The translations under genes and the position numbers were made by a program. A stretch of DNA of 31,386 nucleotides, taken from IMG/VR virus record IMGVR_UViG_3300034061_001956, positions 1 to 31,386 of that record; one strand, written 5' to 3'. The notes below the pieces were generated by a model. That model did no database searches, was not told the DNA's origin, and saw nothing but the letters and a program-made list of their open reading frames with translations. Positions 16,093 to 25,379 of the stretch are shown one piece after another. Position 1 is the first letter of the stretch. Every line of letters starts with the position of its first letter. Source of the stretch: a virus.

Positions 16093-17673
16093 TCATCCTT
16101 TAGGCAAAACATTAGCATCTAAATCTAATCGTATTAAAAAATTCATATCAACATCACTGCGTTTACGTATAGGCTGTGCCAATTTCCCAATTGCAAGTAA
16201 TTGACCGGCATCATTATACAATCCGATCGTTGTGATATACGGAGAAAATGTGCTACTAGTTGCAAATGTACGATATGTAGAATCATCATCTGCTGTCAAT
16301 GTTATGTTAGTAGACATATTAAAATCTCCGGCATCTAATTTTGTTACAACATTCATTTCATGAATCGTAACGGTACTACGATATGATGAAGTAAATGGCG
16401 TTTTTAATAAATCATTGACCCGGTAATCTGCAGATGAAAAAACAATGATACCATGTTTTCCAAAAACATTTCCTACGTATTGAGTTTGCAATGCAGTGCC
16501 ACCCTCATTACGGTTGGATAACGCACTTATCTGCGACCCGGACAACGCGGTATTAAAGATTCTTATTTCATCTAGATAACCTTGTAGATTTAAACTATTG
16601 GGGCTAAAACCACCAATCTTTAATGAATCTCTGTTATCAATCCTAGAAGATGCTGTTAATGGAGAATTGTAAACTCCCAATAACGTGCTAGATGCAGATG
16701 AATGCAACGTGCCATTAACATACATATGCAATGAACTTCCCGTTTTTTGACAAACAACGTGTGTCCAACTCGATGTAACATATGTAGATGATGTAATCAT
16801 TGTTTTATATGAAGTACTTCCTTGTGCCGTAAATACAAGTTGATTGCTACCACTTAATTCAATTCGAAACGGAAATGTAGGGGTTGTACTTTGTGATGCT
16901 TTTGTTGCAATTATTTGATTTGCAGAAGTAGTATTTCCGCCGCTAATAAAAAATGATACAGCATAATCATGATCTCGATCATATAATCCGTTTAATTCAG
17001 ATTCAATATATCCCGAACCCGAAAAATATGCAGCCATTCCCAATGCACGTTGTTGTCCGGTATTTGTAACAATACCTGGTACATATGTAACTCCTGAGCT
17101 AACATATGTTGTTCTAGATGCATCAAAATATTCATTGAAACCTTCATACCATTTTACATTAGGAATAATTAAGCCGGTATTGTATGCCGAATCAATAATA
17201 TTTCCATAACGATCACTATAAAATGATCCAGACACCGATGATGTAAATGTAAATGATGCAGGTTTTATTCCTTCGCCTATTCGTACTTGTGGTATCGATA
17301 AAATAGAAGCAGTTTGAAACAATGCTTTTTTTGTGCGATTTAAATTGGTAGGACCATATGTTTTTGCAGGATCAGCTTTGTGTTTATAATACAAATGATT
17401 TACAGAAAAATACGTAACACTTTGCAAACTATCATCTACATTCTTTGCATCATTGTATGTTAATTCACTACCCAATGCTGGTAATACATTGACATCGGTG
17501 TATATTCCTCGTAAAGGCAATGCACTACTAGTAGCGCTACCAGAATATATAGTCCAAGATTTATAAGCAGGAAACGGATTGATTGCTACATCGGACATAT
17601 CAATTTTTTTAAAAACTGATGGATATATTCCTTTGTATGCGTCTTCTTGTTCTTGAATTTTTGATTGTGCCAT
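16093..17673 (-). CDS. Virion protein with LamG/concanavalin-like domain
   Basis: The product is 526 aa. The N-terminal part (about 1-190) is of unknown fold. Residues about 195-380 form a LamG-like lectin sandwich: AAYFSGSGYIES, SWTHVVCQKTGSSLHMYVNG and LDEIRIFNTALSGSQISAL match the usual strands. The last 75 or so residues (YITTIGLYNDAGQLLAIGKL, then RLDL) are clearly related to the C-terminus of the neighbouring 434-aa protein. Such lectin-like domains on tail or baseplate proteins bind surface sugars or stabilise assemblies; I infer a tail or baseplate accessory role. The gene follows a hairpin that overlaps an ATATTTATA element. No strong Shine-Dalgarno is seen before the ATG at 17673. 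Confidence 0.82.
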   Translation of the reverse strand: MAQSKIQEQEDAYKGIYPSVFKKIDMSDVAINPFPAYKSWTIYSGSATSSALPLRGIYTDVNVLPALGSELTYNDAKNVDDSLQSVTYFSVNHLYYKHKADPAKTYGPTNLNRTKKALFQTASILSIPQVRIGEGIKPASFTFTSSVSGSFYSDRYGNIIDSAYNTGLIIPNVKWYEGFNEYFDASRTTYVSSGVTYVPGIVTNTGQQRALGMAAYFSGSGYIESELNGLYDRDHDYAVSFFISGGNTTSANQIIATKASQSTTPTFPFRIELSGSNQLVFTAQGSTSYKTMITSSTYVTSSWTHVVCQKTGSSLHMYVNGTLHSSASSTLLGVYNSPLTASSRIDNRDSLKIGGFSPNSLNLQGYLDEIRIFNTALSGSQISALSNRNEGGTALQTQYVGNVFGKHGIIVFSSADYRVNDLLKTPFTSSYRSTVTIHEMNVVTKLDAGDFNMSTNITLTADDDSTYRTFATSSTFSPYITTIGLYNDAGQLLAIGKLAQPIRKRSDVDMNFLIRLDLDANVLPKG

Positions 17674-17678
17674 ATAGT

Positions 17679-17717
17679 AAAAACCCTGCTACATTTAATA
17701 TAAATATAACAGGGCTT
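17679..17717 (-). terminator. Hairpin terminator with a promoter-like element in its loop
   Basis: On the coding strand AAGCCCTG (17717-17710) pairs with CAGGGTTT (17688-17681), an 8-bp stem including one G-T pair. It is followed by a run of five T in all and encloses a 21-base loop. The hairpin lies after the 434-aa gene stop and before the 526-aa gene start. The loop contains the ATATTTATA element (17699-17707). Confidence 0.65.
17699..17707 (-). promoter_or_regulatory. ATATTTATA element, copy 4
   Basis: The element lies 25 bases before the ATG of the LamG protein gene, inside the loop of the hairpin at 17679-17717. If transcription starts just downstream, the new transcript lacks the first arm of the hairpin and would not be terminated by it. 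Confidence 0.55.
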
Positions 17718-17732
17718 AAATCAGTGATGATT

Positions 17733-19037
17733 TTAAAAATCTAATTTAACTCGTATAAGAGCTTCTCGCTGGAATGATTTCAATAATGGTTTAGAAAGTT
17801 TTGCTACTGCTAACAATTCTTGACTATCATTGTACAATCCTACCGTAGTAATATATGTTTTAGGATCGCCAATAAATGTTGATTGTGCTACTTGACCAAC
17901 ACTTCCAGTTACATATGATGGATTATTTGAAAAATTATATTCTGCATTTTTAATTCTTACAAAATAATGCGTACTAGTAATTTTTTCAGAATTTCTTGCA
18001 ATAAATCCATATGGGTCAGAAGTTGTAGGATCGGTAAATAATGCAGATCCGGATATTGAATGATATAATACGAAATGATTATTTCCTTCAGAACTTGAAC
18101 CAGTATTCGTTGCAAATCCTAATTTTTGATCAAGCATCTTACCATCTAAAATCAATGTACCATAATCTGGATATGCTAATCCGTAATAAGTTGGTGCGGT
18201 AGGATTAAATACTCCCGAATTAACTGATCCAGAAACGATATTATAAATTTTACCAGAATCGCCAACTGCTGCCGATGCAATAGAAGAATCATCAATAAGC
18301 GTAATAATTCCTGAGCCAGTTACTACAGACCCGGTAGCATTTGTTGCTCTAGAAGAAATTGCAACTAATGGAATCTCAAAATTACCTGCATCTAAACGTT
18401 CTTTCATTCTATTACGTTTAAAATTAACAACATAAATATAATCTGTACTACCAGATCCTGCAGTTGTAAAACGCGTATCAGTTGGAGATAATAAAAGTTG
18501 ACGATATTGTGAATAAACTGCCTTCGAAGGAGAATCATTAAGTTGTCCTTGCGAATCAGATCCACTACCTAATGCATGACCGAATGCTAACGCAAATTGT
18601 ACGGCTGCTCCATCTGCGGTAGGCGTATCTTGATAAACATCAACATAATATCTACGTTGTGTGGTGGTTTGAGTTGATGCAGTAAAATAAGTAGTTAAAC
18701 TTGCTAAATTATCACTCCACATACCTGCCGTAACAGTTTCAATTTGATTTGCAACAATATCATTTGCCGGATCAAATTTTGTATATGTTCTACCATTACG
18801 AGACAATATTTGCGTTTGTGCACGTTCTGCTACAATTTGATTTGCAAGTTGTTCAGCCAATTGGCGTACTTGTTCATTTACTCCATTATTTGCCGTAGAT
18901 AAAGTTTGATTTTCTGTTTGCAATCTTTGAACTTCTGCAGAAGATGGTAGACGTTGCGATCTAGGCGGAACTCCGCCAATTCTAGGTTGTTGTTTTAATC
19001 GTGCAATGAATTCATTCATTTTCATATTTTTTTCCAT
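17733..19037 (-). CDS. Virion structural protein, paralogous C-terminus to the LamG protein
   Basis: The product is 434 aa. The N-terminal 80 residues are polar and helical with a coiled-coil section (about 33-75, Gln/Leu/Ala-rich) and could form a trimerising or docking stalk. The middle is a beta-rich domain of unknown family. The C-terminus (YITTVGLYNDSQELLAVAKL, then IRVKLDF) matches the end of the 526-aa protein, so the pair probably dock to the same partner or to each other. The start is uncertain: ATG at 19037 is one base after the upstream stop and has no Shine-Dalgarno, while ATG at 19025 is preceded by GGAAAAAAAT. The role in the tail or baseplate is inferred from its neighbours. 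Confidence 0.8.
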   Translation of the reverse strand: MEKNMKMNEFIARLKQQPRIGGVPPRSQRLPSSAEVQRLQTENQTLSTANNGVNEQVRQLAEQLANQIVAERAQTQILSRNGRTYTKFDPANDIVANQIETVTAGMWSDNLASLTTYFTASTQTTTQRRYYVDVYQDTPTADGAAVQFALAFGHALGSGSDSQGQLNDSPSKAVYSQYRQLLLSPTDTRFTTAGSGSTDYIYVVNFKRNRMKERLDAGNFEIPLVAISSRATNATGSVVTGSGIITLIDDSSIASAAVGDSGKIYNIVSGSVNSGVFNPTAPTYYGLAYPDYGTLILDGKMLDQKLGFATNTGSSSEGNNHFVLYHSISGSALFTDPTTSDPYGFIARNSEKITSTHYFVRIKNAEYNFSNNPSYVTGSVGQVAQSTFIGDPKTYITTVGLYNDSQELLAVAKLSKPLLKSFQREALIRVKLDF

Positions 19038-19038
19038 A

Positions 19039-19689
19039 TTATAATGTTGCAGTAGTTGCTTTTTTAACCGTTAAATTGATAGTAACACTTCCACCCGTTT
19101 CATTTGCAATTACTGTAATTGTTGCAGTTTTATCTTCAATTAATTGCGTTTTAGCAACAACCCGGAATTCAAATCCAGCAACAGCAACACTTTGAGCATC
19201 TTGATCGTCTCCGACAAATCTAGGTGTAGTTGGAAGTACTGAATTTTGTAATGCTCTAGTTACTTGTATATCTGCAACTGTTGAATCAGACAATATTGCC
19301 GTATATCCTAATGTTGCATTGCCACCGCGGAAATTACTTGTATTTGGTGCAATAACAGTACTATCACCAGGCGCAGACAATGTAATTGAAGTATTACCTA
19401 CAGTTACAACTGGTATGTTGGTTGTTTGTTTTGGCAAAGTAACTAATTTATATTTCAATGCTTGTGTTTCATCCGGAATTGCTTCAGTGATTGGCATATT
19501 TTCAATAATTGTTCCGTAATATGCAGTTCCTAGCGGATGATCCGGATTCCATAATGAATAATCAATTTCATCATCACCTACTGCAAATTGCGTAATATTA
19601 AAAGCATTTCCGCCTTTTGCTAAAAGTTCACGTCCTTTTAACGTTAAAATTGCGTCTATTGTAACGCTCGAATTATCTAAATATCCCAT
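19039..19689 (-). CDS. Virion structural protein, small, beta-rich
   Basis: The product is 216 aa. Residues about 8-60 (VTIDAILTLKGRELLA, then ITQFAVGDDEIDYSLW) resemble the N-terminal segment shared by several small structural proteins of large phages. Residues about 90-216 look like an immunoglobulin-like beta domain, with alternating Val/Thr strands and ITVIANETGGSVTINLTV at the end. A tail or baseplate accessory protein is likely; the exact role is unknown. It is the first gene of its transcription group, 48 bases after the gp7-like gene, with an ATATTTATA element and AAGG before the ATG at 19689. The 434-aa gene follows after one base. Confidence 0.8.
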   Translation of the reverse strand: MGYLDNSSVTIDAILTLKGRELLAKGGNAFNITQFAVGDDEIDYSLWNPDHPLGTAYYGTIIENMPITEAIPDETQALKYKLVTLPKQTTNIPVVTVGNTSITLSAPGDSTVIAPNTSNFRGGNATLGYTAILSDSTVADIQVTRALQNSVLPTTPRFVGDDQDAQSVAVAGFEFRVVAKTQLIEDKTATITVIANETGGSVTINLTVKKATTATL

Positions 19690-19708
19690 ATGTTTTTACC
19701 TTATTTTA

Positions 19709-19717
19709 TATAAATAT
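19709..19717 (-). promoter_or_regulatory. ATATTTATA element, copy 5
   Basis: The element lies 19 bases before the ATG of the 216-aa structural gene in a 48-base gap. AAA follows after two bases, and AAGG (a weak ribosome-binding site) lies between it and the start codon. Confidence 0.55.
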
Positions 19718-19737
19718 ACATGTTGTAATTTTTATGG

Positions 19738-22700
19738 TTAAACTAATCTAAAACTTCCCTGTGCATTATCTTGATTTTGATATATCAATTGATTTGGATT
19801 TGCTGTTTTAAATTCTGCTACCGGGCCACCATCGACAGTTTGTGTTGAATTTATATTGAAATCTGGAGAAGTCATTTTAGCACCAGAATAACGTTGATTT
19901 TCAATTCCGCGAGGTAAATAATCTTGTATTTCTGCAAAACTTCCGGTAAATTTACGTTCAACATTAATACCATAACTAGAAAATCCATATGTTCCGGCGC
20001 CGTATGAACCAATTGGCCCGGAACTAGTAATTGCGGATACGCTTTCAGAAATATATCGTAATTCTGATAATACACTACTAGTATATATTGGCTGTAATAC
20101 GTCACTTAACCAATATGGTGATGATGCTGTTATATATGTACTTCCAGATTTAATTAAATATTGATGTGAATATACAACTCCATCATATTTTTCTGAAGTT
20201 GACGCAGTTAAATATATTTGCCACTGATCATCATCATTTGCAGAAAGCGTTAATACTTTTGCATCAGTTTCTCCTAGATATTGTACATAATCTCCCGATG
20301 CAGTAACATGAGAATTTTCAATTAATGAATTATAACTACTATCAAATCTAGCTAATTCTGGTAGAATTGTATCTTTGCTTCGTTCCAATACATTTGGCTG
20401 TACTAATATTCCCGTTAATTTATGTGCACGTGCTGGTAATAATTGTTCTAATTGCCGGAAAAATGACAAATCAAACAATGTAAACATATTAATATATGCA
20501 TTGATATCATTTTTATCAGAATATTTTTTCCAATATGTTTGTGCTGCTTGTATTAATTTTGGATATGATTTAGAATCAGTTTCTCCTGGATCGCCAATAT
20601 ATTGATCTAATTCAATAAAACCTAATTGTGCAATAACATCTTCATCAATCATTGATTGTGGAGAAAAATATACACCTAATTTTTTGCTATCTAATGGTGC
20701 TTTATCAAATTGACTGCGTTCAGCACGCGTTTTAACATCTAAACCACCAACTAATTCATTTTGTTCAATTCGTATTTTATTATCATCAAACGTTCCGGCA
20801 CCTAATGATGGTGCATCGTAATATTGAGTTTCTTCATACGAATCGTATGGCGTGTTTATTGACCAACTAGCAAATGATGCTGAGATAGTTGAATCTTTTG
20901 GTTGTATGCCCGATAAACTACTTGTTAGTGCATGATTAATTTTTTCATTTAATGGCAATCTAAATATCAATTCCGAATAAGCATCAGAATTTGCATTATA
21001 TGCTCCTGCGGCTTTAACGTGATTATTAAAAGCAGTTTCTAATAATGATGAAGACCATAAACGTAATTCTTGTAATTGACCAACAAACCGATTTGCACCT
21101 GTACTAGTTCCGCCTAATACAATTGAACCAGTTGCACCAAATGATGCAGTTGCAGATGAAGAAACTGCTGCAACAATTTTACCATATTTAGATTTTTTCG
21201 TAATTAAATCTAAATTAGTACCATTTCGTTTTATCATGGTAGTCAACCATTCGTCATTGTATAATTCAATTAATCCAGAACCTGTTCCGTTAATTTTCAT
21301 TATACCTTTATTACCGCTATTAAATTCTAATGTTACTGCATTTGAGCCTATATTAAGCAGGTTCATTGTAGTTGGAATAGATGGGTTTGCTACAACGTCA
21401 TCTGGTCTAAAACGAAGTTCTACGGTATTAATTGACTGTGAATAATTTACAGTAACGGTACCTGCCGTACTACCAATTAAATCCAATGCATAATCAAAAT
21501 TGTATTTTTCATATAATGGAGCTCGTTCTAATCTAGGTCCACCATATTCGTTAATACTTATGATTGATTGTGGAATTCCATAACAAGCTAATAATGCTTG
21601 TATGCTTCGTTTAGTTCCTTTAGATTTAAGTAATAATGGTATATTGTTAACGATGCGGCGCCAAATTGCATATGTTATATTTTGTCCCGACACGGCAGGA
21701 TCGCCGACACTAACCGAACCAGTTAATGGTATGCCGGCATCATTAGTGCCTAATACATATTCCCATAATTCTTGATTCTGTTTTCCGTTAGTTAAAGTCC
21801 AACCAAATTGTTTTGCTACAGAATATAACAATTCATTTGGCATACCCAATTTAGGATTTTCTTCTCGTTTGTGAATTAACGATGCATGCTGTACATATGT
21901 ATATAAAATATCATAATGTTGTCCTAACATGTATACAAATGATGTGAAATTAGTATTACTTGTATCTAATGTAAGGAATTCTGGTACTGTATATATTAAT
22001 CCATTGATGTTTGATAAATCATATAATGATGCTGTTTGTAATAAATTGTTGTACCAACTTTTAAAAATTGAACTCGTTGTTGAAGTTAATGTATATGGTC
22101 TAGTGCTTGTTGTTTTTGGCACTGGCTGTATGTAACTACCTGTTAGTTCTGCAACATTAAATGTTTCATTGGGAATATTATATGTAGTTAGCATCGAAGA
22201 TGATTCGTAATACAAATAATTTTCAAAATTATCAAATCCACTAATCAAATTAGTTTTTAATACAGTAAAGTCTTGTGCATTAGTAGTAGCAGCACTACCA
22301 GATAATGTTGCAACAAATGCACTTTGACTTGTATAGTATTCTATTAAATCTAATTTATATTTAAAATTTTTCAAACGTTCTGTTGCTGAACTATAAAATA
22401 CAAAATTATTAAAATCTGAATAGTCAATATTTAACTTTATTCCAGACAAACTACCAGAAAAATATGTATCAACTAATTGTTGTGATGTTTGTGTTGTTGA
22501 ACTTAATAAATCCGTCCAATTTTTTAAACCAGTTTCAGCAGATGTATTATAAATTGCATTTGCTTGCCAATTTGGCTTTGCTAAAGATTTAAATGTACGT
22601 AATGAACCTTTTGATGCAATATCAACCGTATCAATATATGAAGGTTTTTGTTCTTCAACTACCCAACACTTAAAATCTACTGCAAAATTTTGGGGTAATG

Positions 22701-23319
22701 GTTCATAAAGTTTAACATACAAATATTCACCAATTACGACACTATTAACAAATAATACGCATTGATTTCTACTAAAATTTAACAAATATGTTTTGTGAAA
22801 TTCAGAAGCCGTTTGATCTACAGTTTGTATATAATTTGTAATTTGTTGTAAAAATTCAGGATCTTCATCATCAATTGCTCGCAATCTAATTTCTGTTCGA
22901 TCTGGAGAAATTTCATCAATTCTTAAATGTTGTCGTTCGTAACTACCAATTAAATTTTTAAAAAAGTTAACGGCAATTCTAAAATTTCCAGAAGTTAATT
23001 TAATTTTTTCTAACTCTGAAAATATATCAATTGCAATTGGATTAAGTACTGGAATTGTTTTATTAGTTGTTCTATCAATAAAACGAGGAACTTTTCTTTG
23101 AAGCTGAATTTTGTGATTACCAGTAATCCAAGAATCATCAACATAAACATGTAATTCTAATCTAGAATCATCTGCAGAATTAACAATATCGGTATTAAAA
23201 AATATAGGTTGTTCTGTTGAATAAGATACAACATCCAATTTAGAACGATCTATACGATTTGCAGAAATCGATTTGTTTGTAGATTTTATTTCATTGATAT
23301 TTTTATACTGATTAAGCAT
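19738..23319 (-). CDS. Large baseplate wedge protein, gp7-like by position, with inserted lectin-like domain
   Basis: The product is 1193 aa, close to T4 gp7 (1032 aa) and, like it, encoded downstream of gp6. Residues about 550-580 (NNIPLLLKSKGTKRSIQALLACYGIP) match a segment seen in phage tail protein I and related baseplate components. Residues about 590-770 look like a LamG-type domain ending in FVGQLQELRLWSSSL, apparently inserted after that segment. The remainder is large and beta/alpha mixed (SFFRQLEQLLPARAHKLTGILVQPN near 970). It most likely builds the wedge that links gp6-type and peripheral fibre-binding proteins; the gp7 label is from position and size, not from clear sequence identity. 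The ATG at 23319 lies inside the end of the 293-aa gene and is preceded by a good Shine-Dalgarno (CAGGAGATAA). Confidence 0.82.
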   Translation of the reverse strand: MLNQYKNINEIKSTNKSISANRIDRSKLDVVSYSTEQPIFFNTDIVNSADDSRLELHVYVDDSWITGNHKIQLQRKVPRFIDRTTNKTIPVLNPIAIDIFSELEKIKLTSGNFRIAVNFFKNLIGSYERQHLRIDEISPDRTEIRLRAIDDEDPEFLQQITNYIQTVDQTASEFHKTYLLNFSRNQCVLFVNSVVIGEYLYVKLYEPLPQNFAVDFKCWVVEEQKPSYIDTVDIASKGSLRTFKSLAKPNWQANAIYNTSAETGLKNWTDLLSSTTQTSQQLVDTYFSGSLSGIKLNIDYSDFNNFVFYSSATERLKNFKYKLDLIEYYTSQSAFVATLSGSAATTNAQDFTVLKTNLISGFDNFENYLYYESSSMLTTYNIPNETFNVAELTGSYIQPVPKTTSTRPYTLTSTTSSIFKSWYNNLLQTASLYDLSNINGLIYTVPEFLTLDTSNTNFTSFVYMLGQHYDILYTYVQHASLIHKREENPKLGMPNELLYSVAKQFGWTLTNGKQNQELWEYVLGTNDAGIPLTGSVSVGDPAVSGQNITYAIWRRIVNNIPLLLKSKGTKRSIQALLACYGIPQSIISINEYGGPRLERAPLYEKYNFDYALDLIGSTAGTVTVNYSQSINTVELRFRPDDVVANPSIPTTMNLLNIGSNAVTLEFNSGNKGIMKINGTGSGLIELYNDEWLTTMIKRNGTNLDLITKKSKYGKIVAAVSSSATASFGATGSIVLGGTSTGANRFVGQLQELRLWSSSLLETAFNNHVKAAGAYNANSDAYSELIFRLPLNEKINHALTSSLSGIQPKDSTISASFASWSINTPYDSYEETQYYDAPSLGAGTFDDNKIRIEQNELVGGLDVKTRAERSQFDKAPLDSKKLGVYFSPQSMIDEDVIAQLGFIELDQYIGDPGETDSKSYPKLIQAAQTYWKKYSDKNDINAYINMFTLFDLSFFRQLEQLLPARAHKLTGILVQPNVLERSKDTILPELARFDSSYNSLIENSHVTASGDYVQYLGETDAKVLTLSANDDDQWQIYLTASTSEKYDGVVYSHQYLIKSGSTYITASSPYWLSDVLQPIYTSSVLSELRYISESVSAITSSGPIGSYGAGTYGFSSYGINVERKFTGSFAEIQDYLPRGIENQRYSGAKMTSPDFNINSTQTVDGGPVAEFKTANPNQLIYQNQDNAQGSFRLV

Positions 23320-24193
23320 TTATCTCCTGATTCCAAAGATCTACATTTTTACTTGCATCTGTTATCACCCAATATGACTGTAATGCATTTATTGTATGAA
23401 ATTCAGTATTGTTATTTTGCCCTGCTTTCGCACCAATACCAAATCTATCTCCAATTTCAAATTCTGAATTTGGAATAACAATATCAACTTCTAAATTTTG
23501 AACTTCATATTGATTAATTGATCCCGGTACTGTTGGTCTAAATTCTGAGGTATTTTCAAAAGTACGATAGTCTCGTTCTAATCCTTGTTCTGATGCTCGT
23601 ATTAAAGAAAAGAAAGCAGTTCCAAATCCAGATGGCGCATCATATCGATGTTGCAATTTAATTCTAAATCTTAAATCAGCTCCAGAATTTTTAAGATCTT
23701 TTGTTACTGTATATGTATTTTCCGTTTGTTGTGACAATCCGTCTTGTACTTCATCCATTAAAATACCAGCATAATCTGCACTAGCAATAATTCGTCGATC
23801 TTCCGATGGACGATATCTTGCAAATACAGGATCTAAACTTTGTAAATCTAAATCTAAATCTAAATCAACAACATCCTCATCTACCACCGTTATCCGTGCA
23901 GGAAATTCAAAATATTTAAATTGTGTATCCAAAACGCGCAACATTGATTTAGTTGTTATGCGATTAACTGTTGGTTCTATAATTAATAATGGATTGTTAT
24001 TAACACCTTCTTGCAATGCAATATTACCATTTTCATTTCTAGGAACAACGTTAACGTTATTTGAAACATACGTTAATCCTTGATTCTGATACTTGACCTG
24101 CAAATCAACCGCAATAGAATCTTTAATTATAGAAACTGATTCTTTAATCGAATTTCCTATATTCAATAATCTATCATTACTTATATTAACCAT
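23312..24193 (-). CDS. Virion structural protein, unassigned
   Basis: No family is recognised; 293 aa. The N-terminal region is helical (SIKESVSIIKDSIAVDL) and the rest is beta-rich with no cysteine. A VVDLDLDLDLQ stretch (about 108-118) comes from four perfect TAAATC hexamers on the plus strand at 23843-23866. Its place between the DNRLRE-like gene and the gp7-like gene makes a baseplate or tail accessory role likely. The start at 24193 follows AGGTAG at reasonable spacing, and its 3' end overlaps the next gene by eight bases. A copy of the ATATTTATA element lies 158 bases upstream, inside the previous gene, and could give it an extra promoter. Confidence 0.78.
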   Translation of the reverse strand: MVNISNDRLLNIGNSIKESVSIIKDSIAVDLQVKYQNQGLTYVSNNVNVVPRNENGNIALQEGVNNNPLLIIEPTVNRITTKSMLRVLDTQFKYFEFPARITVVDEDVVDLDLDLDLQSLDPVFARYRPSEDRRIIASADYAGILMDEVQDGLSQQTENTYTVTKDLKNSGADLRFRIKLQHRYDAPSGFGTAFFSLIRASEQGLERDYRTFENTSEFRPTVPGSINQYEVQNLEVDIVIPNSEFEIGDRFGIGAKAGQNNNTEFHTINALQSYWVITDASKNVDLWNQEINA

Positions 24194-24199
24194 TATTTA

Positions 24200-25378
24200 C
24201 TACCTAACTACTTTAAAATAAATTTGGTCGTCAATGTACTGTTCCATAAATCCATCTACTATTTTAAGATTTAAACGATAATTGCGTTCTGGCATTAATC
24301 CGTTCATATCTAAATAAATGAAATTACTAGTACTATCACAACTTACTTTAGTATAAATATCATCAAACGGAATTATGACTTCATCCGTAGCCGCATCCGA
24401 AATTGAATAATATGTAGTAGTTGGTAAATGTTTAACTGTTTGTATAGGAAATAAATTTGTTGGAGATTTTCTAGGATATTTATCTCGACCGTAAATTCTT
24501 ACTTTTGCAATCTCTGTATCTTTATAAGTTGGTTTAATATTTGTATATACAATGTATGATTCTGTATTGATATCTTGCAAGGACCCAGTTGCAAAATTGC
24601 TATCATCCCAATACATTACTAATCTAGGAACATATATTGTATGAGTTTCTCTACTAAAAAATCTTACATATCCTGCAACATTAGTATTAGATTCGTCGGC
24701 ATCTGAAAACTTTAATAAGAAACCATTATTAGCAATTGCATTTCCACCACTTCCGGATTTCCAAAGTAAAACAGCTTCGGTAACGTCCATATTAATGTCA
24801 GTTGGACGATATGAAAATCCTTCCGCTTCTTCTAATCCTGGCTGATAAAAAAATGCTTGATTAAAAAATGATGAATTAAAAACTCCTGAACCAGATTGAA
24901 ATAACCAACTTCCACCCTTGCCTGAGCCGGTAGCATATAAACTTGTGCCATTTACTTGAATATTACTTCCGGAAATCCATTGATTTCCAGTATATGGATA
25001 AAATGACCAAGTTGCATATGGCTCTGCCCAATTTGCACCATCTTGTGTTGCAGACGCTGCGGATAAAAATCCTGTTCCATTAATCCATGGCTGTGCAACA
25101 ATTTTTGCATCGATACTATATTCGGATGGTAAATTTTTTGCATGGGTTGTAAACAATTGCAATATAAATTTACAATCATTTACACTAACTGAATATTTTG
25201 ATAATACTGCATTAATTTCATTTAAATCAAATTTTACCAATGCTCTAGATTTCAAATAAGTAGAACCATCCGTATTTAAACGTTTTCCTATTTCTAAAAT
25301 TTCATCTAAACCAGTATTATAATATTCAGCTGCTTCATATAATGTTGCATCTTTTTCTGCATAAAATATTCTGAACAT
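24200..25378 (-). CDS. Virion protein with DNRLRE-like beta domain
   Basis: The product is 392 aa. Residues about 1-60 (AEKDATLYEAAEYYNTG, then EILEIGKRL, then SRALVKFDLNEI) match the entry strands of DNRLRE/CBM96-type beta-sandwich domains, which read as D-x-T/L, then N-x-G, then L-x-x-G, then a FDL. The remainder continues in Ser/Gly/Tyr-rich beta strands; IYVPRLVMYWDD (about 251-262) resembles the typical end of such a domain. The C-terminal 100 residues look like a fibronectin-like fold. These domains occur on cell-surface and fibre-associated proteins; here I infer a tail-fibre or baseplate attachment role. TAGGA lies just before the ATG at 25378. The gene directly follows the large fibre gene and ends with TAG. 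Confidence 0.8.
   Translation of the reverse strand: MFRIFYAEKDATLYEAAEYYNTGLDEILEIGKRLNTDGSTYLKSRALVKFDLNEINAVLSKYSVSVNDCKFILQLFTTHAKNLPSEYSIDAKIVAQPWINGTGFLSAASATQDGANWAEPYATWSFYPYTGNQWISGSNIQVNGTSLYATGSGKGGSWLFQSGSGVFNSSFFNQAFFYQPGLEEAEGFSYRPTDINMDVTEAVLLWKSGSGGNAIANNGFLLKFSDADESNTNVAGYVRFFSRETHTIYVPRLVMYWDDSNFATGSLQDINTESYIVYTNIKPTYKDTEIAKVRIYGRDKYPRKSPTNLFPIQTVKHLPTTTYYSISDAATDEVIIPFDDIYTKVSCDSTSNFIYLDMNGLMPERNYRLNLKIVDGFMEQYIDDQIYFKVVR
24352..24360 (-). promoter_or_regulatory. ATATTTATA element, copy 7, inside a gene
   Basis: This is a full match, including AAA two bases downstream, located within the 392-aa gene 158 bases upstream of the 293-aa gene start. It could be an internal promoter, but it may equally be coding sequence (Ile-Tyr-Thr-Lys) that matches by chance. 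Confidence 0.3.
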
Positions 25379-25379
25379 A

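Noticed and set aside
19004-19037. MKMNEFIAR at the second start of the 434-aa protein resembles the T4 capsid-targeting leader
   Set aside because: It lacks the final Glu cut site, the spacing is one residue off, and the protein is a tail component by its neighbours and C-terminal domain.
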